Shown here in pieces: positions 1 to 10,160 of a stretch of DNA of 64,000 bases. The position numbers and the translations under genes are program-made. Origin of the DNA: Bartonella apihabitans (GTDB lineage Bacteria > Pseudomonadota > Alphaproteobacteria > Rhizobiales > Rhizobiaceae). Numbering within the stretch: the stretch's first letter is position 1; each line of letters begins with the position of its first letter. The stretch lies in the NCBI RefSeq assembly GCF_030758755.1, contig NZ_CP132387.1, positions 1,302,001 to 1,366,000 of the forward strand, written 5' to 3'. The notes under the pieces were generated by a model, which worked only from the letters and a program-made list of their open reading frames with translations, made no database searches and was not told the origin of the DNA.

Positions 1-1316
1 TTTTCTTTTTTGCGTTCTTTACGTAGTCTTTCCCACCATTCCAAGCGCTTTTTTATTTCACGCTCGAACCCTCGTTCCGGCGGGTCATAATAATGTTGAC
101 GCCCCATTTTTTCAGGAAAATATTCCTGACCTGAAAAGGCATCCGGCTCGTCATGATCATAACGATAGCCTTCACTGTATCCTTCCTGCTTCATTAATTT
201 TGTAGGAGCATTAAGGATATATTTTGGCGGCAATAAGGAGCCGTTTTCGCGAGCCGACCGCATTGCCTTCTTAAAAGCGGTATAGCCGGCATTCGATTTC
301 GGTGCAGTTGCAAGATAAATACAGGCCTGAGCAAATGCAAGTTCGCCTTCAGGAGACCCAAGATAATCGTAGGCATCTTTCGCAGCATTGGCAATTACCA
401 ATGCCTGCGGATCCGCAAGCCCGATATCTTCGATCGCCATCCGCACAAGCCGCCTGCCGATATAATGAGGATTTTCTCCTGCATCCAGCATACGAGAAAG
501 ATAGTAAAGGGCAGCATCGGGGTCGGAACCGCGAACCGATTTATGAAGAGCCGAAATCAGATTATAATGCCCGTCTTGACCTTTGTCGTATATAGCCGCT
601 CTTTGCTGGACAATATTTTGCAGTTCTTTCTCGTCAAAAACTTCGTTCGACCGCGCTGCCCGCCACAACTCTTCTGCCCTTGTCAACACAGCACGCCCAT
701 CGCCATCCGCCATATGCATCAGCATTTCCCGTGCGCGCTCGTCAACGGGTAGTGTTTTACCCTCTATTTTTTCGGCTCTTTTCAGAATTGTTGCCAGACT
801 TTCTTCATCGAGCGGATGAAAAGTGAAAACGCGTGCACGCGAAAGCAAAGCAGCATTGAGTTCGAATGATGGATTTTCAGTCGTCGCACCGACAAGTATG
901 ACTGTCCCGTCTTCCATAACCGGTAAAAAACTGTCTTGTTGCGCACGATTGAAGCGATGGATTTCGTCAACAAAAAGTAAGGTTTGCCTACCGGACATAC
1001 GTCTTGCACGGGCACTCTCGAACACTTTTTTAAGCTCGCCCACGCCTGAAAAAATAGCCGATATCTGTTCAAAGGCCAATTTCGTCTCGTTTGCAAGAAG
1101 GCGTGCCACAGTTGTTTTTCCGGTTCCTGGAGGCCCCCAGAAAATCATTGACCCCATTGAACCCGATGCGATCATTCTGGTTAAGACACCTTCCGGCCCT
1201 GTGAGATGATCCTGACCAATAACTTCCGATAGGTGTTGCGGCCGCATTCTTTCGGCAAGCGGCTTGGTTTTATCCATCTCGGAATCAGTAGAGGATGTAA
1301 AAAGGTCGTTAGTCAC
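1..1316 (-). CDS. rarA: Replication-associated recombination protein A (AAA+ ATPase), C-terminus cut by window edge
   Basis: RarA/MgsA is a clamp-loader-like AAA+ ATPase that acts at stalled replication forks. The minus-strand frame is open from position 1316 to the left edge, about 438 codons, so only the last few residues are missing. Walker A GPPGTGKTT lies near residues 61-69, Walker B LLFVDEIHRF near 118, and the family's tryptophan-rich end (LEWWERLRKERKK) is visible. I chose the GTG at 1316 because GAGGTGA lies just upstream and the first residues (VTNDLF) resemble rhizobial RarA starts; an in-frame ATG at 1277 is the alternative. The start is only 8 bases after the stop of the protease gene, and the ribosome binding site overlaps that stop, so the two genes are probably translated from one transcript. 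Confidence 0.95.
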   Translation of the reverse strand, partial: MTNDLFTSSTDSEMDKTKPLAERMRPQHLSEVIGQDHLTGPEGVLTRMIASGSMGSMIFWGPPGTGKTTVARLLANETKLAFEQISAIFSGVGELKKVFESARARRMSGRQTLLFVDEIHRFNRAQQDSFLPVMEDGTVILVGATTENPSFELNAALLSRARVFTFHPLDEESLATILKRAEKIEGKTLPVDERAREMLMHMADGDGRAVLTRAEELWRAARSNEVFDEKELQNIVQQRAAIYDKGQDGHYNLISALHKSVRGSDPDAALYYLSRMLDAGENPHYIGRRLVRMAIEDIGLADPQALVIANAAKDAYDYLGSPEGELAFAQACIYLATAPKSNAGYTAFKKAMRSARENGSLLPPKYILNAPTKLMKQEGYSEGYRYDHDEPDAFSGQEYFPEKMGRQHYYDPPERGFEREIKKRLEWWERLRKERKKE

Positions 1317-1324
1317 CTGTCACC

Positions 1325-2719
1325 TCAACGCACAAATTGACGAACCAACATGCCATTGCGCTCGAATTCGAGTTGCCAGATACGCGGATTGCCGTTTGAA
1401 AGAACTTTTTTCAAATCGTCAACTGTCTTGACGTCCTTGCCATTAAGACCGTGGATAATGTCACCGCGCTGAAAGATACCTGCCGCATTGCTGTTGTCGT
1501 CGACATTATTGATTACAACGCCTATTGTGTCTGGCGCTACATGAAACCGGCGTGCATTCATTGGCGTCAAATTCATAACTTCGGCACCGGCAAAAGGAGT
1601 ATTTCCTGTCAATTTTTCCGGACGTGAAACCTCGTTTTCGGGAACTGAAGTGAGAGAAATAGAGGTGTTTCCGGTCTCACCATTTCTCAGATACTCAATA
1701 TCGAGGGTATGACCGATCCCCGTTGTCATCAGTCGGTAACCAAGGCTGTCCGGATTATCTATACGCACATTTTGCGCCTTCAATATAACATCACCGATTT
1801 TAAGACCGGCTTTTTCAGCGGGGCTTCCTTTTGTAACATCGGTAATAATGGCGCCATAAGGCTGAGCCATTCCCAGCCCTTCGGCAACATCTGCTGTTAC
1901 ATTTTGAAAAGAGGCGCCAATATAGGGAGGTTCGAATGTCTGCTCTCCTCTTTTTACCGCATCAAGAACGGTTTTTACAAGATTTGCCGGAATTGCAAAA
2001 CCAATTCCGACCGAACCACCCGACTGTGAATAGATGGCCGTGTTGATACCGATGAGCTCACCCCTCATATCAATCAATGCGCCGCCGGAATTACCGGGAT
2101 TGATCGGGGCATCTGTCTGGATAAAAAAGTCGAAATCGGAAATACCGACACGTGTGCGGGCTTGTGCTGAAACAATACCGCTGGTAACGGTCTGCCCCAC
2201 ACCGAACGGATCACCTATTGCAAGCACAAGATCGCCCACTTCGACTTCATCCGAATCGCCCAAAGGCAAAACTGGAAAGGGAGTTCCCTTCGGGGTGATT
2301 TTTAGAACTGCAATATCTGTCGCCTCATCTTTCAACATCACTTTGCTTTCAAATTCGCGTCCATCGGACAAAGCGACTTTGATTTCATCGGCGTCACGAA
2401 TAACATGATAATTCGTCACTATAAGCCCGCTTTGATCAACGATAACTCCGGAACCGAGCGACGATTGTTTGCGTGATGGTGCGTTTTGTAAAGATTGCCC
2501 GAAAAATTGTTCGAAAAACGGATCATTGGCAAAAGGTGAACGGGCACGAACAATTCTTGCCGCGTAAACATTAACAACAGACGGCGCTGTCTTTTTAACC
2601 AAAGGTGCAAAGCTCAATTTGATTTCGGCTTGTGACTGCGGAACTTCTGCAAGGCTTGCTTGAGGTAAAAGGGCTGCTAATAAGCTGAAAAGAACAATGG
2701 CCTTGAAAATGGGTTTCAT
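1325..2719 (-). CDS. degQ: Do-family (DegP/DegQ-like) periplasmic serine endoprotease
   Basis: A 464-residue HtrA-type protease/chaperone for misfolded envelope proteins. A signal peptide covers about residues 1-24. The trypsin-like domain has the catalytic triad His105 (TNYHV), Asp135 (ATDIAVL) and Ser211 (GNSGG). Two PDZ domains follow, at about 265-355 and 380-464. The length and two-PDZ layout fit DegP/DegQ; the sequence alone does not settle which, so the symbol is tentative. It sits directly upstream of rarA in the same orientation, a neighbour pair also familiar from other Rhizobiales. Confidence 0.93.
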   Translation of the reverse strand: MKPIFKAIVLFSLLAALLPQASLAEVPQSQAEIKLSFAPLVKKTAPSVVNVYAARIVRARSPFANDPFFEQFFGQSLQNAPSRKQSSLGSGVIVDQSGLIVTNYHVIRDADEIKVALSDGREFESKVMLKDEATDIAVLKITPKGTPFPVLPLGDSDEVEVGDLVLAIGDPFGVGQTVTSGIVSAQARTRVGISDFDFFIQTDAPINPGNSGGALIDMRGELIGINTAIYSQSGGSVGIGFAIPANLVKTVLDAVKRGEQTFEPPYIGASFQNVTADVAEGLGMAQPYGAIITDVTKGSPAEKAGLKIGDVILKAQNVRIDNPDSLGYRLMTTGIGHTLDIEYLRNGETGNTSISLTSVPENEVSRPEKLTGNTPFAGAEVMNLTPMNARRFHVAPDTIGVVINNVDDNSNAAGIFQRGDIIHGLNGKDVKTVDDLKKVLSNGNPRIWQLEFERNGMLVRQFVR

Positions 2720-3552
2720 TCTTGTTTCCTTACAAAAGACTTTATTCTTGTAACGGTTCAGGCAGTTTTCAATCTATAAGCGTTTCATCAAAAGAAACGA
2801 TCCTTATTCGACAGCCTTCAACAGATTCTCATTCTATTTATGATTTTGTCAAAAGAACGAAATTGAATAGATTTTAGTATGTTGTTGTCAGTTATGGCGG
2901 GTCTCGGTACGCTCGCAAATCCCGTTGATATTATCATCAATAGGCCCACCACCTCCGGCTTTCCTTTTCGTGCCATCTAACAGTTATAAAAACTTCGAAT
3001 AACATATGTAAAGCTCGCAAGATATTGAGTGTTCTATGACATTGTCCTTCGGAAGCTCTCATTCGCCCAATTGTTATCTATTTATATCGGATTATCTCCC
3101 TCTGCCCGACCACATTCATCTCTTTCACGTAAAACGTCCATATCGATAAGACGTCTCAAGAAAACAATAGTAAAATAACGGGCGCGCTGATCCGGATTTT
3201 CAGGTAATTTTTAATGGAATTAACTATTCAACGGGAAGGCAATTTTGTGAAACGAGCGCCATTCATTTTCAATCCATTATAAATGGCTCAACAATGCGTG
3301 TCGCTTCTTCAATTATGAAGCAGGCTCATGGCAAGTCCATGGCCAATGTCCAATAATCACGGCTTAGCATTCATCATTGAGCACCGCGGTTGTTCAACTA
3401 CCAAACGAGACCCGTTTTCGCCGAGCAACAATCCCGCACACTGTCATCAACAGAAATTTTAGAACGCCAATAAATTTCCTGTTATAAGTAGAAACAACCG
3501 AAATCGACCTCAAACGCGAAATTTCCGATTTCAACGAATAAACCGCCATAAA
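2720..3552. other. Intergenic region, no gene recognised
   Basis: About 830 bases between the protease start and the end of the ribosomal cluster. Only very short, stop-interrupted frames are present on either strand. The protease promoter should lie in the right-adjacent part, but I cannot assign convincing -35/-10 elements. Confidence 0.5.
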
Positions 3553-3558
3553 AACAAA

Positions 3559-3581
3559 AAACCCGCCAATTGAGCGGGTTT
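3559..3581 (-). terminator. Intrinsic terminator of the ribosomal super-cluster
   Basis: On the minus strand a perfect 8-bp stem (AAACCCGC / GCGGGTTT) with a 7-base loop runs straight into a T-rich tract. It lies about 40 bases past the rplQ stop and marks the end of the long ribosomal transcript. Confidence 0.9.
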
Positions 3582-3618
3582 CTTTTAATTATCAATCATT
3601 TTTTCAAATGATAGCCAA

Positions 3619-4044
3619 TCAAGCGGCTTCTGATTCCTTGGCAGCAGCTTCAACACGTGCTTTATCAGCAGCACCTTTAGCGTTAACGTCGCGTTCAACA
3701 AATTCCACAACAGCCAGAGGAGCATTGTCACCGGCACGGAAACCGGCTTTCATAATACGCAGATAACCGCCATTACGTGTGGCGTAGCGTGGTGCCAATG
3801 TATCAAACAATTTTGCTACTTGTTTTGCATCACGAATTGCCGAAATGGCCTGCCGGCGTGCATGAAGACCTCCACGCTTGCCTAAAGTTACCAATTTCTC
3901 GACAATGGGACGAATTTCTTTTGCCTTTGGAAGCGTCGTCACGATCTGCTCATGCTCGATCAGTGACGTTGCCATATTGGCAAACATCGCCTTACGGTGA
4001 CTAGCAGTGCGGTTCAGCTTGCGGCCTGACTTACCATGGCGCAT
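3619..4044 (-). CDS. rplQ: 50S ribosomal protein L17
   Basis: L17, 141 residues, a large-subunit protein. The start [20 protein letters not shown] is the family signature; the C-terminus is a short Ala/Glu/Lys-rich extension as in other Rhizobiales. AAGGAG precedes the ATG. It is the last gene of the cluster, 23 bases after rpoA and followed by the terminator at 3559-3581. Confidence 0.98.
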   Translation of the reverse strand: MRHGKSGRKLNRTASHRKAMFANMATSLIEHEQIVTTLPKAKEIRPIVEKLVTLGKRGGLHARRQAISAIRDAKQVAKLFDTLAPRYATRNGGYLRIMKAGFRAGDNAPLAVVEFVERDVNAKGAADKARVEAAAKESEAA

Positions 4045-4067
4045 GAGCCTTCTCCTTAATTTTTAAC

Positions 4068-5079
4068 TCAGTATTGATCTTCATAACGTTTTGCGAGGTC
4101 GTCGATATTCTCGGGCGGCCAAGCGGGGATTTCCATACCAAGATGAAGCCCCATAGATGCAAGAACTTCCTTGATTTCATTGAGTGACTTACGACCAAAA
4201 TTAGGAGTACGCAGCATTTCTGCTTCCGTTTTCTGGATAAGGTCACCAATATAAACGATATTGTCATTTTTAAGACAATTGGCAGAACGAACTGAGAGTT
4301 CCAGCTCATCCACCTTCTTGAGCAAGGCCGGATTGAACGCGAGTTCGGAGACCTGCTCTTGCGGAGCCTCTTTCTGGGGTTCCTCGAAATTGACGAATAC
4401 CGAAAGTTGGTCCTGTAGAATACGAGCAGCAAAAGCCACAGCATCTTCTGCTGTTACCGCACCGTTCGTTTCAACCGTCAGGATCAATTTGTCGTAGTCA
4501 AGAACCTGACCTTCACGGGTATTCTCGATCTTATAAGAAACCTTGCGAATTGGCGAATAAAGGCTATCAACCGGAATAAGTCCGATTGGAGCATCTTCAT
4601 TACGGTTGCGATCTGCAGGGACATAGCCCTTACCCGTATTCACTGTGAATTCCATACGGATTTCTGCGCCCTGATCGAGCGTGCAGATCACATGTTCCGG
4701 ATTGAGGATTTCAACATCGCCTACCGTCTGGATATCACCGGCTGTAACCACACCCAGCCTCTTTACGGACGACCATGCGTTTTGGTCCCTCACCTTCCAT
4801 GCGGATGGCAATCTCTTTGATATTCAAAATAATATCAGTGACGTCTTCCCGCACGCCCGGTATTGACGAAAATTCGTGCAACACGCCGTCAATCTGTACA
4901 GCTGTGATAGCCGCACCACGCAAAGAAGACAGTAATACACGCCGTAAAGCGTTACCTAAAGTTAAACCAAAGCCGCGTTCCAACGGTTCGGCAATGACAA
5001 TAGCTTTATTTGAACCACCTTGCGTTTGAAACTCGACTTTATTAGGCTTAATCAGTTCCTGCCAGTTTTTCTGGATCAT
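4068..5079 (-). CDS. rpoA: RNA polymerase alpha subunit, reading frame interrupted once
   Basis: RpoA is the assembly platform of RNA polymerase and contacts UP elements and activators. The N-terminal part ([17 protein letters not shown]..., from the ATG at 5079) and the rest ([16 protein letters not shown]... to AKRYEDQY) lie in different frames. They meet near 4752-4760, where the family has a short Gly/Pro loop (KEGPGVVTAGD). Removing one G from the GGG run, or adding two bases, gives 336-337 residues, the normal length. The C-terminal domain, including the helix-hairpin-helix DNA-binding part ([13 protein letters not shown]), is intact. Because rpoA is essential, a sequence error is the likeliest cause. 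It lies between rpsK and rplQ, its usual alpha-operon place. Confidence 0.93.
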
Positions 5080-5172
5080 ATTCCTATTCCTGTCCTTTAC
5101 TTCCGTCACCATTCAGCCGTGACGGCCAGCTTGAACGCCAGGGCAGCGCCCTGACACCGAAAAACAACCGGA

Positions 5173-5562
5173 TTAAACGCGGCGTTTCTTACGCGGACGG
5201 CAACCATTATGCGGAATGGGTGTCACATCACGAATAGATGTAATAATAAAACCTGCAGCTTGAAGAGCCCGTAAAGCTGATTCCCGACCTGAACCAGGAC
5301 CGCAAACTTCTACTTCCAGCGACCGCATCCCGTGATCCTGTGCTTTCTTTGCACAATCCTCTGCAGCAACCTGAGCAGCAAAAGGTGTCGATTTACGCGA
5401 ACCTTTGAACCCTTGAGCACCGGCAGACGACCAGGAAATCGTGTTTCCCTGAGCATCGGTGATCGTGATGAGCGTATTATTGAATGTCGAATTAACATGG
5501 GCTACGCCCGATGAAATGTTTTTACGTTCGCGACGGCGAATACGTGTAGGCTCTTTGGCCAT
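5173..5562 (-). CDS. rpsK: 30S ribosomal protein S11
   Basis: S11, 129 residues, a platform protein of the small subunit. The N-terminus is the basic stretch [10 protein letters not shown], the core has [17 protein letters not shown] sequence, and the end [15 protein letters not shown] is the invariant family tail. AAAGGA lies before the ATG. It stands between rpsM and rpoA. A GC-rich hairpin (CAGGGC/GCCCTG, 5139-5153) without a T-run follows in the rpsK-rpoA gap. Confidence 0.98.
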   Translation of the reverse strand: MAKEPTRIRRRERKNISSGVAHVNSTFNNTLITITDAQGNTISWSSAGAQGFKGSRKSTPFAAQVAAEDCAKKAQDHGMRSLEVEVCGPGSGRESALRALQAAGFIITSIRDVTPIPHNGCRPRKKRRV

Positions 5563-5687
5563 AATTTTCCTTTCACTGATCTCTGCACCGCCGTAGTTCC
5601 AGCGGCTACACCTTATTTGCTACCACTTGCATCTTTGGTAACCAGTTAGGACCAGCCTGCAAGTGAAGCGAATTCATGTATTGCTAA

Positions 5688-6056
5688 TTATTTCTTTTTA
5701 CCGGCAATTGCCCGTGCCGGGCCTTTACGGGTACGTGCGTTGGTATGGGTACGTTGACCGCGAACCGGCAACGAACGGCGGTGACGCAAGCCACGATAGC
5801 AACCAAGATCCATAAGACGCTTGATATTCATCGAAACTTCACGACGAAGATCACCTTCCACCTGATAATCGTGATCGATAGCTTCACGGATTTGAAGAAC
5901 TTCAGCATCCGAAAGTTCACTCACACGGCGCTCAGCAGGAATACCGACCTTATCAACGATTTCTTTAGCAAATTTCGGCCCAATCCCATGAATATACTGA
6001 AGAGCGATAATAACGCGTTTATTCGTAGGGATGTTGACGCCAGCAATACGAGCCAC
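5688..6056 (-). CDS. rpsM: 30S ribosomal protein S13
   Basis: S13, 122 residues, in the head of the small subunit. I start at the GTG at 6056 because the protein then begins with [14 protein letters not shown], the family start, and AAGGAG sits 8 bases upstream; a longer frame to 6095 adds residues not found in S13. The [14 protein letters not shown] motif near the C-terminus is intact. It follows adk, as usual in alphaproteobacteria. Confidence 0.97.
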   Translation of the reverse strand: MARIAGVNIPTNKRVIIALQYIHGIGPKFAKEIVDKVGIPAERRVSELSDAEVLQIREAIDHDYQVEGDLRREVSMNIKRLMDLGCYRGLRHRRSLPVRGQRTHTNARTRKGPARAIAGKKK

Positions 6057-6239
6057 GCCTGTTCTCCTTAAATTAAATTTCAACCATTTGTGCATTAGTC
6101 ATGAAACAATTAACGCACAAAACGACCAGAACCGCACATAAAGCCGATTCCAATCATCTCTCAAAAAAATGAAATTGTGCTGTCTTTGACGGATTTCGCC
6201 GCAAAAGTCAACTCCCTTTCACGTATATGATGAACTGTT

Positions 6240-6818
6240 TCAGTGAAGTATCTTTTCAATCTCTGATGTAACTTCTTTTACAGGAGCCATACCGTCAATT
6301 TTCTTCAACAGTCCGGTCTTTGCATAAAACTGTGATAATGGTGCAGTTTTTTCGCTATATTCGACAAGCCGTTTGGCGAAAGCTTCGGGGTTATCGTCCG
6401 AACGAACTTTTCCACCTGCAGCAATGGTTTCCGCCACACGGGTTTTCATACGATCAACGAGTGCGTTCTGATCAACAACGAGTTCAATCACTGCATCAAG
6501 CTTTGTATGTTTGCTCGCCAAAATTGTTTGCAATGCTTCTGCCTGCCCTACTGTGCGAGGATAGCCGTCGAGAATAAACCCCTTTTTGCAGTCGGGCTCG
6601 TCAATCCGGTCCGATACAATCTGGTTGACGATTTCATCCGAAACCAGTCCACCAGCATCCATAATCGACTTGGCTTTTTTGCCAATCTCGGTTCCGGCAG
6701 CAACAGCAGAGCGCAGCATATCGCCAGTTGACAATTGCGGAATACCGTATTTCTCGGTTAGTATTTTTGCCTGAGTACCTTTACCGGCACCGGGCGGTCC
6801 TAAAAAAATCAGTTTCAT
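6240..6818 (-). CDS. adk: Adenylate kinase
   Basis: Adk interconverts ATP+AMP and 2 ADP. It has 192 residues, the short type without the long zinc-type lid. The P-loop GPPGAGKGT is at residues 7-15, the AMP-binding LSTGDMLR follows, and the lid region has [13 protein letters not shown]. The ATG overlaps the secY stop by four bases (ATGA), so translation is probably coupled, as in other alphaproteobacterial spc operons. Confidence 0.97.
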   Translation of the reverse strand: MKLIFLGPPGAGKGTQAKILTEKYGIPQLSTGDMLRSAVAAGTEIGKKAKSIMDAGGLVSDEIVNQIVSDRIDEPDCKKGFILDGYPRTVGQAEALQTILASKHTKLDAVIELVVDQNALVDRMKTRVAETIAAGGKVRSDDNPEAFAKRLVEYSEKTAPLSQFYAKTGLLKKIDGMAPVKEVTSEIEKILH

Positions 6819-8161
6819 CTATTTCTTTTCCCGCTCCTGAGTTTTGATTTTTTAAGTAACCCCTCATATTGATGGGCAACAAGGTGACCTTGAATCTGGG
6901 CAATTGTGTCGAGTGTTACAGTTACAACGATCAAAAGCGAAGTACCGCCAAGATAGAACGGAACATGTAACGTCGACATTAAAAATTCCGGCAATAGACA
7001 AACAAGAATAATATAGATAGCCCCGACAACGGTAATACGTGTAAGCACATAATCGATATATTGAGCTGTCCGTTCGCCAGGTCTTATTCCAGGAATAAAA
7101 CCGGAATGCTTTTTCAACTGGTCGGCTGTGTCTTTCGGATTAAAGACGATAGCAGTGTAGAAAAAGCAGAAGAAAGCCATAAGTCCCGCATAAACAACCA
7201 TATAAAGCGGTTGTCCATGACTTAACGAAAACGAAATCGTTTGCAGCCAATGGGGCATATTTTGCGAAAAATTATTGACCGTTGCAGGCAACATCAGAAG
7301 TGACGATGCAAAAATCGGAGGAATGACACCGGCTGTGTTAAGCTTCAGCGGCAAATTCGATGTATCGCCTTTGAACATCCGGTTACCCATCTGACGATTG
7401 GGATATTGAATAATGATCCGCCGTTGAGCGCGTTCGACAAAAACGATAACGGCAATAACTGCAATACAAATCACAATGATGAGAAGCAGCATGAATGTAG
7501 AAAGATCGGCTTGCGCATGAGCTGTCAAAAGCTGAGCAATCGCAGACGGAAGATTTGCTACAATACCTGCAAAAATAATGAGCGATATACCATTACCAAT
7601 TCCGCGAGAAGTTATCTGCTCACCCAACCACATCAAAAATATCGTACCACCGGTCAGCGTAATCACGGCAGTGATTCTGAACATCATTCCGGGCTCGCTC
7701 ACAATCTGCAAGCCCGTCCCCATCCCGCTCTCAAGTGCTATCGCAATTCCGTAGGCTTGAATGAGCGCCAGAAAAACAGTCCCGTAACGCGTATATTGAT
7801 TGATGATCTTTCGCCCTGTCTCGCCTTCTTTCTTCAACGCTTCGAGCGAAGGGATAACGGACGTCATCAACTGCACAATAATAGATGCAGAGATATAGGG
7901 CATAATGCCGAGAGCAAAAATTGCCATACGACCGACAGCGCCACCGGCAAACATATTGAACAGACCCAAAACACCAGAAGAATGTTGGGCAAATGTCTGT
8001 CTCAATGCATCAACATTGATTCCCGGCATAGGAATGTAAGTACCAAAACGGTAGACAAGCAATGCACCCAAAGTAAACCAGATACGTTTCTTCAGTTCGG
8101 TGGCGCGTGAAAAGGCGCCAAAATTAAGATTGGAAGCCAGTTGTTCTGCGGCAGATGCCAT
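6815..8161 (-). CDS. secY: Protein translocase subunit SecY
   Basis: SecY forms the protein-conducting channel with SecE and SecG. It has 448 residues and ten predicted membrane helices. Family motifs visible are the plug region after [12 protein letters not shown], the [14 protein letters not shown] loop ([12 protein letters not shown]), and the basic cytoplasmic loop [16 protein letters not shown] that contacts SecA and ribosomes. A gap of 230 bases with a terminator-like hairpin separates it from rplO. Confidence 0.98.
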   Translation of the reverse strand: MASAAEQLASNLNFGAFSRATELKKRIWFTLGALLVYRFGTYIPMPGINVDALRQTFAQHSSGVLGLFNMFAGGAVGRMAIFALGIMPYISASIIVQLMTSVIPSLEALKKEGETGRKIINQYTRYGTVFLALIQAYGIAIALESGMGTGLQIVSEPGMMFRITAVITLTGGTIFLMWLGEQITSRGIGNGISLIIFAGIVANLPSAIAQLLTAHAQADLSTFMLLLIIVICIAVIAVIVFVERAQRRIIIQYPNRQMGNRMFKGDTSNLPLKLNTAGVIPPIFASSLLMLPATVNNFSQNMPHWLQTISFSLSHGQPLYMVVYAGLMAFFCFFYTAIVFNPKDTADQLKKHSGFIPGIRPGERTAQYIDYVLTRITVVGAIYIILVCLLPEFLMSTLHVPFYLGGTSLLIVVTVTLDTIAQIQGHLVAHQYEGLLKKSKLRSGKRNR

Positions 8162-8332
8162 AAAATCTCTCCGGTTTTAATTCATGGTAAAACACCATGA
8201 AAATCAACACATGCTTTACCCCCCTGCGCAAAAAAACGCAAAGAGAAACAATGTTCGTTAAACCTATTTTAACTCACAGACGTTTTGCCTGATAAAAATA
8301 GTTTTTGCAATAACAATCATGCATATAAAAAA

Positions 8333-8368
8333 GGTCTGGAATGAATGCTCACCACATCACACCAGACC
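8333..8368 (-). terminator. Terminator-like hairpin between rplO and secY
   Basis: On the minus strand GGTCTGG pairs with CCAGACC (7 bp, 22-base loop that can extend with ATG/CAT), followed at once by six T residues. It is placed 23 bases after the rplO stop. It may attenuate transcription into secY-adk-rpsM-rpsK-rpoA-rplQ. Confidence 0.6.
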
Positions 8369-8391
8369 GACATATGTTTCAAGAAATTGCT

Positions 8392-8859
8392 TTATTCGGC
8401 GGCAGCTTGAATATTAACAACGCCACCGGCTTTGCTAACTTTTTCGATTGCTGCTTTTGAAGCACCGGCAATATCCAAAGTTACCTTGGCTTTCAATTCG
8501 CCATCTGACAAAAGACGGACACCATCTTTTTCACGACGAATAACACCGGCAGCCTTCAATACAGCAACATTTACAGGCTTAGAAGCGTCGATTTTTCCGG
8601 CATCAATAGCAGCCTGCAAACGCCCAACCGATATTTCATTGAAGCTTTTTGCAAACAGATTATTGAAGCCACGCTTCGGCAAACGGCGATAAACAGGCAT
8701 TTGCCCGCCTTCGAAACCGTTAATAGCAACACCCGAACGTGCTTTCTGACCTTTTACACCGCGACCAGCCGTTTTTCCCATACCGGAACCGATGCCGCGC
8801 CCAACTCTTTTACAATTCTTTGTAGCGCCTTCTTGATCGCGCAGTTGATTGAGTTTCAT
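8392..8859 (-). CDS. rplO: 50S ribosomal protein L15
   Basis: L15, 155 residues, a late-assembling large-subunit protein. The start [15 protein letters not shown] and the glycine-rich [21 protein letters not shown] segment, which is the long basic extension reaching into the subunit, identify it. It lies 20 bases after rpmD and precedes secY. Confidence 0.98.
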   Translation of the reverse strand: MKLNQLRDQEGATKNCKRVGRGIGSGMGKTAGRGVKGQKARSGVAINGFEGGQMPVYRRLPKRGFNNLFAKSFNEISVGRLQAAIDAGKIDASKPVNVAVLKAAGVIRREKDGVRLLSDGELKAKVTLDIAGASKAAIEKVSKAGGVVNIQAAAE

Positions 8860-8879
8860 GTTCTTTACTCCTACAATCC

Positions 8880-9086
8880 TCAGCCTTCATCCACAATACG
8901 GACGAGGTGCTCTACTTTTGCAATCATACCACGCACTGCAGGTGTATCGTTCAAAGTGCTGCGGCGATGCAACTTGTTAAGACCGAGCCCTTTCAACGTG
9001 GCACGTTGAACTTGCGGGCGACGAATCGGACTGCCGATTTGTTCAACAGTTACCTTCTTGCCACTATGGGTTTTTTTCCCAACCAT
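8880..9086 (-). CDS. rpmD: 50S ribosomal protein L30
   Basis: L30, 68 residues from the ATG at 9086 (a TTG two codons earlier is possible but unneeded). GAGGA sits about 9 bases upstream. The core [20 protein letters not shown] and the segment LNKLHRRS match the family. It stands between rpsE and rplO, the usual spc order. Confidence 0.95.
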   Translation of the reverse strand: MVGKKTHSGKKVTVEQIGSPIRRPQVQRATLKGLGLNKLHRRSTLNDTPAVRGMIAKVEHLVRIVDEG

Positions 9087-9119
9087 TTTCAAATTCCTCT
9101 ATATCGCAAGTTCCACGAA

Positions 9120-9680
9120 CTATTCTTCGTTGCCAATAAGATTTTGCCGACGAGCCTGCAACGTCGAATATTTTATTCCACGTTGTGCAGCAATATCTTT
9201 CGGATGAACCTGGCGTTTCAATGCATCAAATGTCGCACGGATCATATTGTAAGGGTTGGACGAACCCAACGACTTTGCAACAACATCCTGCATACCGAGT
9301 GTTTCAAAAACAGCACGCATCGGACCACCAGCGATAATACCGGTACCGGCAGCAGCCGATCTCAACAATACACGACCGGCACCATGACGTCCTTCAACAT
9401 CGTGATGAAGAGTACGACCCGAACGAAGTGGCACATAAATCATCTCATGCTTGGCTGCTTCGGTCGCTTTACGAATTGCTTCCGGAACCTCTCGGGCTTT
9501 ACCATGACCAAAACCAACACGCCCTTTCTGATCCCCTACAACCACAAGAGCGGCAAAGCCGAAACGGCGCCCGCCTTTAACAACCTTGGCAACGCGGTTG
9601 ATATGAACGAGTCTGTCGACAAACTCGCTGTCCCGCTCTTCATGACGCTCGTCACGATTATTACGTTCTTTTTGTGCCAT
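9120..9680 (-). CDS. rpsE: 30S ribosomal protein S5
   Basis: S5, 186 residues, involved in decoding fidelity and mRNA entry. I start at MAQKERN (9680) because GGAAT lies upstream and rhizobial S5 proteins begin there; the frame runs ten residues further up. Motifs are [19 protein letters not shown] (double-stranded-RNA-binding-like part) and [15 protein letters not shown]. Two terminator-like hairpins lie in the 105-base gap before it. Confidence 0.96.
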   Translation of the reverse strand: MAQKERNNRDERHEERDSEFVDRLVHINRVAKVVKGGRRFGFAALVVVGDQKGRVGFGHGKAREVPEAIRKATEAAKHEMIYVPLRSGRTLHHDVEGRHGAGRVLLRSAAAGTGIIAGGPMRAVFETLGMQDVVAKSLGSSNPYNMIRATFDALKRQVHPKDIAAQRGIKYSTLQARRQNLIGNEE

Positions 9681-9720
9681 TCCTAATTCCTTTTTCTTTT
9701 CCGGAAGCACGTATCAAAAA

Positions 9721-9751
9721 AAGAATTCCCCCACAAACAAGAGGAATTCTT
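9721..9751 (-). terminator. Terminator-like hairpin, rplR-rpsE gap (distal)
   Basis: On the minus strand a perfect 9-bp stem AAGAATTCC / GGAATTCTT with a 13-base loop is followed by a run of T residues. It is the second of two hairpins between rplR and rpsE and lies only about 40 bases before the rpsE start. Confidence 0.55.
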
Positions 9752-9761
9752 CGGCGAAAAA

Positions 9762-9778
9762 GCCCGAAAAAATCGGGC
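9762..9778 (-). terminator. Terminator-like hairpin, rplR-rpsE gap (proximal)
   Basis: On the minus strand GCCCGA pairs with TCGGGC around a 5-base loop and runs into five T residues, 7 bases after the rplR stop. This is a textbook intrinsic terminator shape inside a ribosomal operon that must read through to rpsE. Confidence 0.65.
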
Positions 9779-9785
9779 AATCAGT

Positions 9786-10148
9786 TTAAAAGCTCAAACC
9801 ACCCTCACGAGCTGCATCGGCCAAAGCCTTAATGCGACCATGATAAATATACGCACCGCGATCGAATACAACTTCTTTAACGCCGGCAGCTTTCGCTCTT
9901 TCAGCGATAAGTTTGCCGACAGCAGTTGCTGCCTCGACATTGGCACCACCCTTGAGCGAAGGACGAAGTTCCTTATCAAGAGTTGAAGCCGATGCGACTG
10001 TGCGACTATGCAAATCATCAATGATTTGAACATAAATATTCATATTTGAGCGATGAACACTCAATCTCAAGCGGCCGTTAGCAACCGCTTTGACCTGACG
10101 GCGAACACGCTGTGCGCGACGCTGAAGTAATTCTTTAGGCGAAGCCAT
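9786..10148 (-). CDS. rplR: 50S ribosomal protein L18
   Basis: L18, 120 residues, binds 5S rRNA in the central protuberance. [20 protein letters not shown] and the end [19 protein letters not shown] are family signatures. AAGGAAC is 6-8 bases before the ATG and overlaps the region just after the rplF stop (12-base gap). Confidence 0.98.
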   Translation of the reverse strand: MASPKELLQRRAQRVRRQVKAVANGRLRLSVHRSNMNIYVQIIDDLHSRTVASASTLDKELRPSLKGGANVEAATAVGKLIAERAKAAGVKEVVFDRGAYIYHGRIKALADAAREGGLSF

Positions 10149-10160
10149 GACGCAAGTTCC

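Noticed and set aside
4745-4765. Programmed ribosomal frameshift in rpoA
   Set aside because: No slippery site, internal Shine-Dalgarno or pseudoknot was seen, and similar breaks in unrelated genes make sequence error more likely.
7406-8110. 234-codon plus-strand open frame
   Set aside because: Antisense to secY; rich in Asn/His/Arg as expected from reversed membrane codons.
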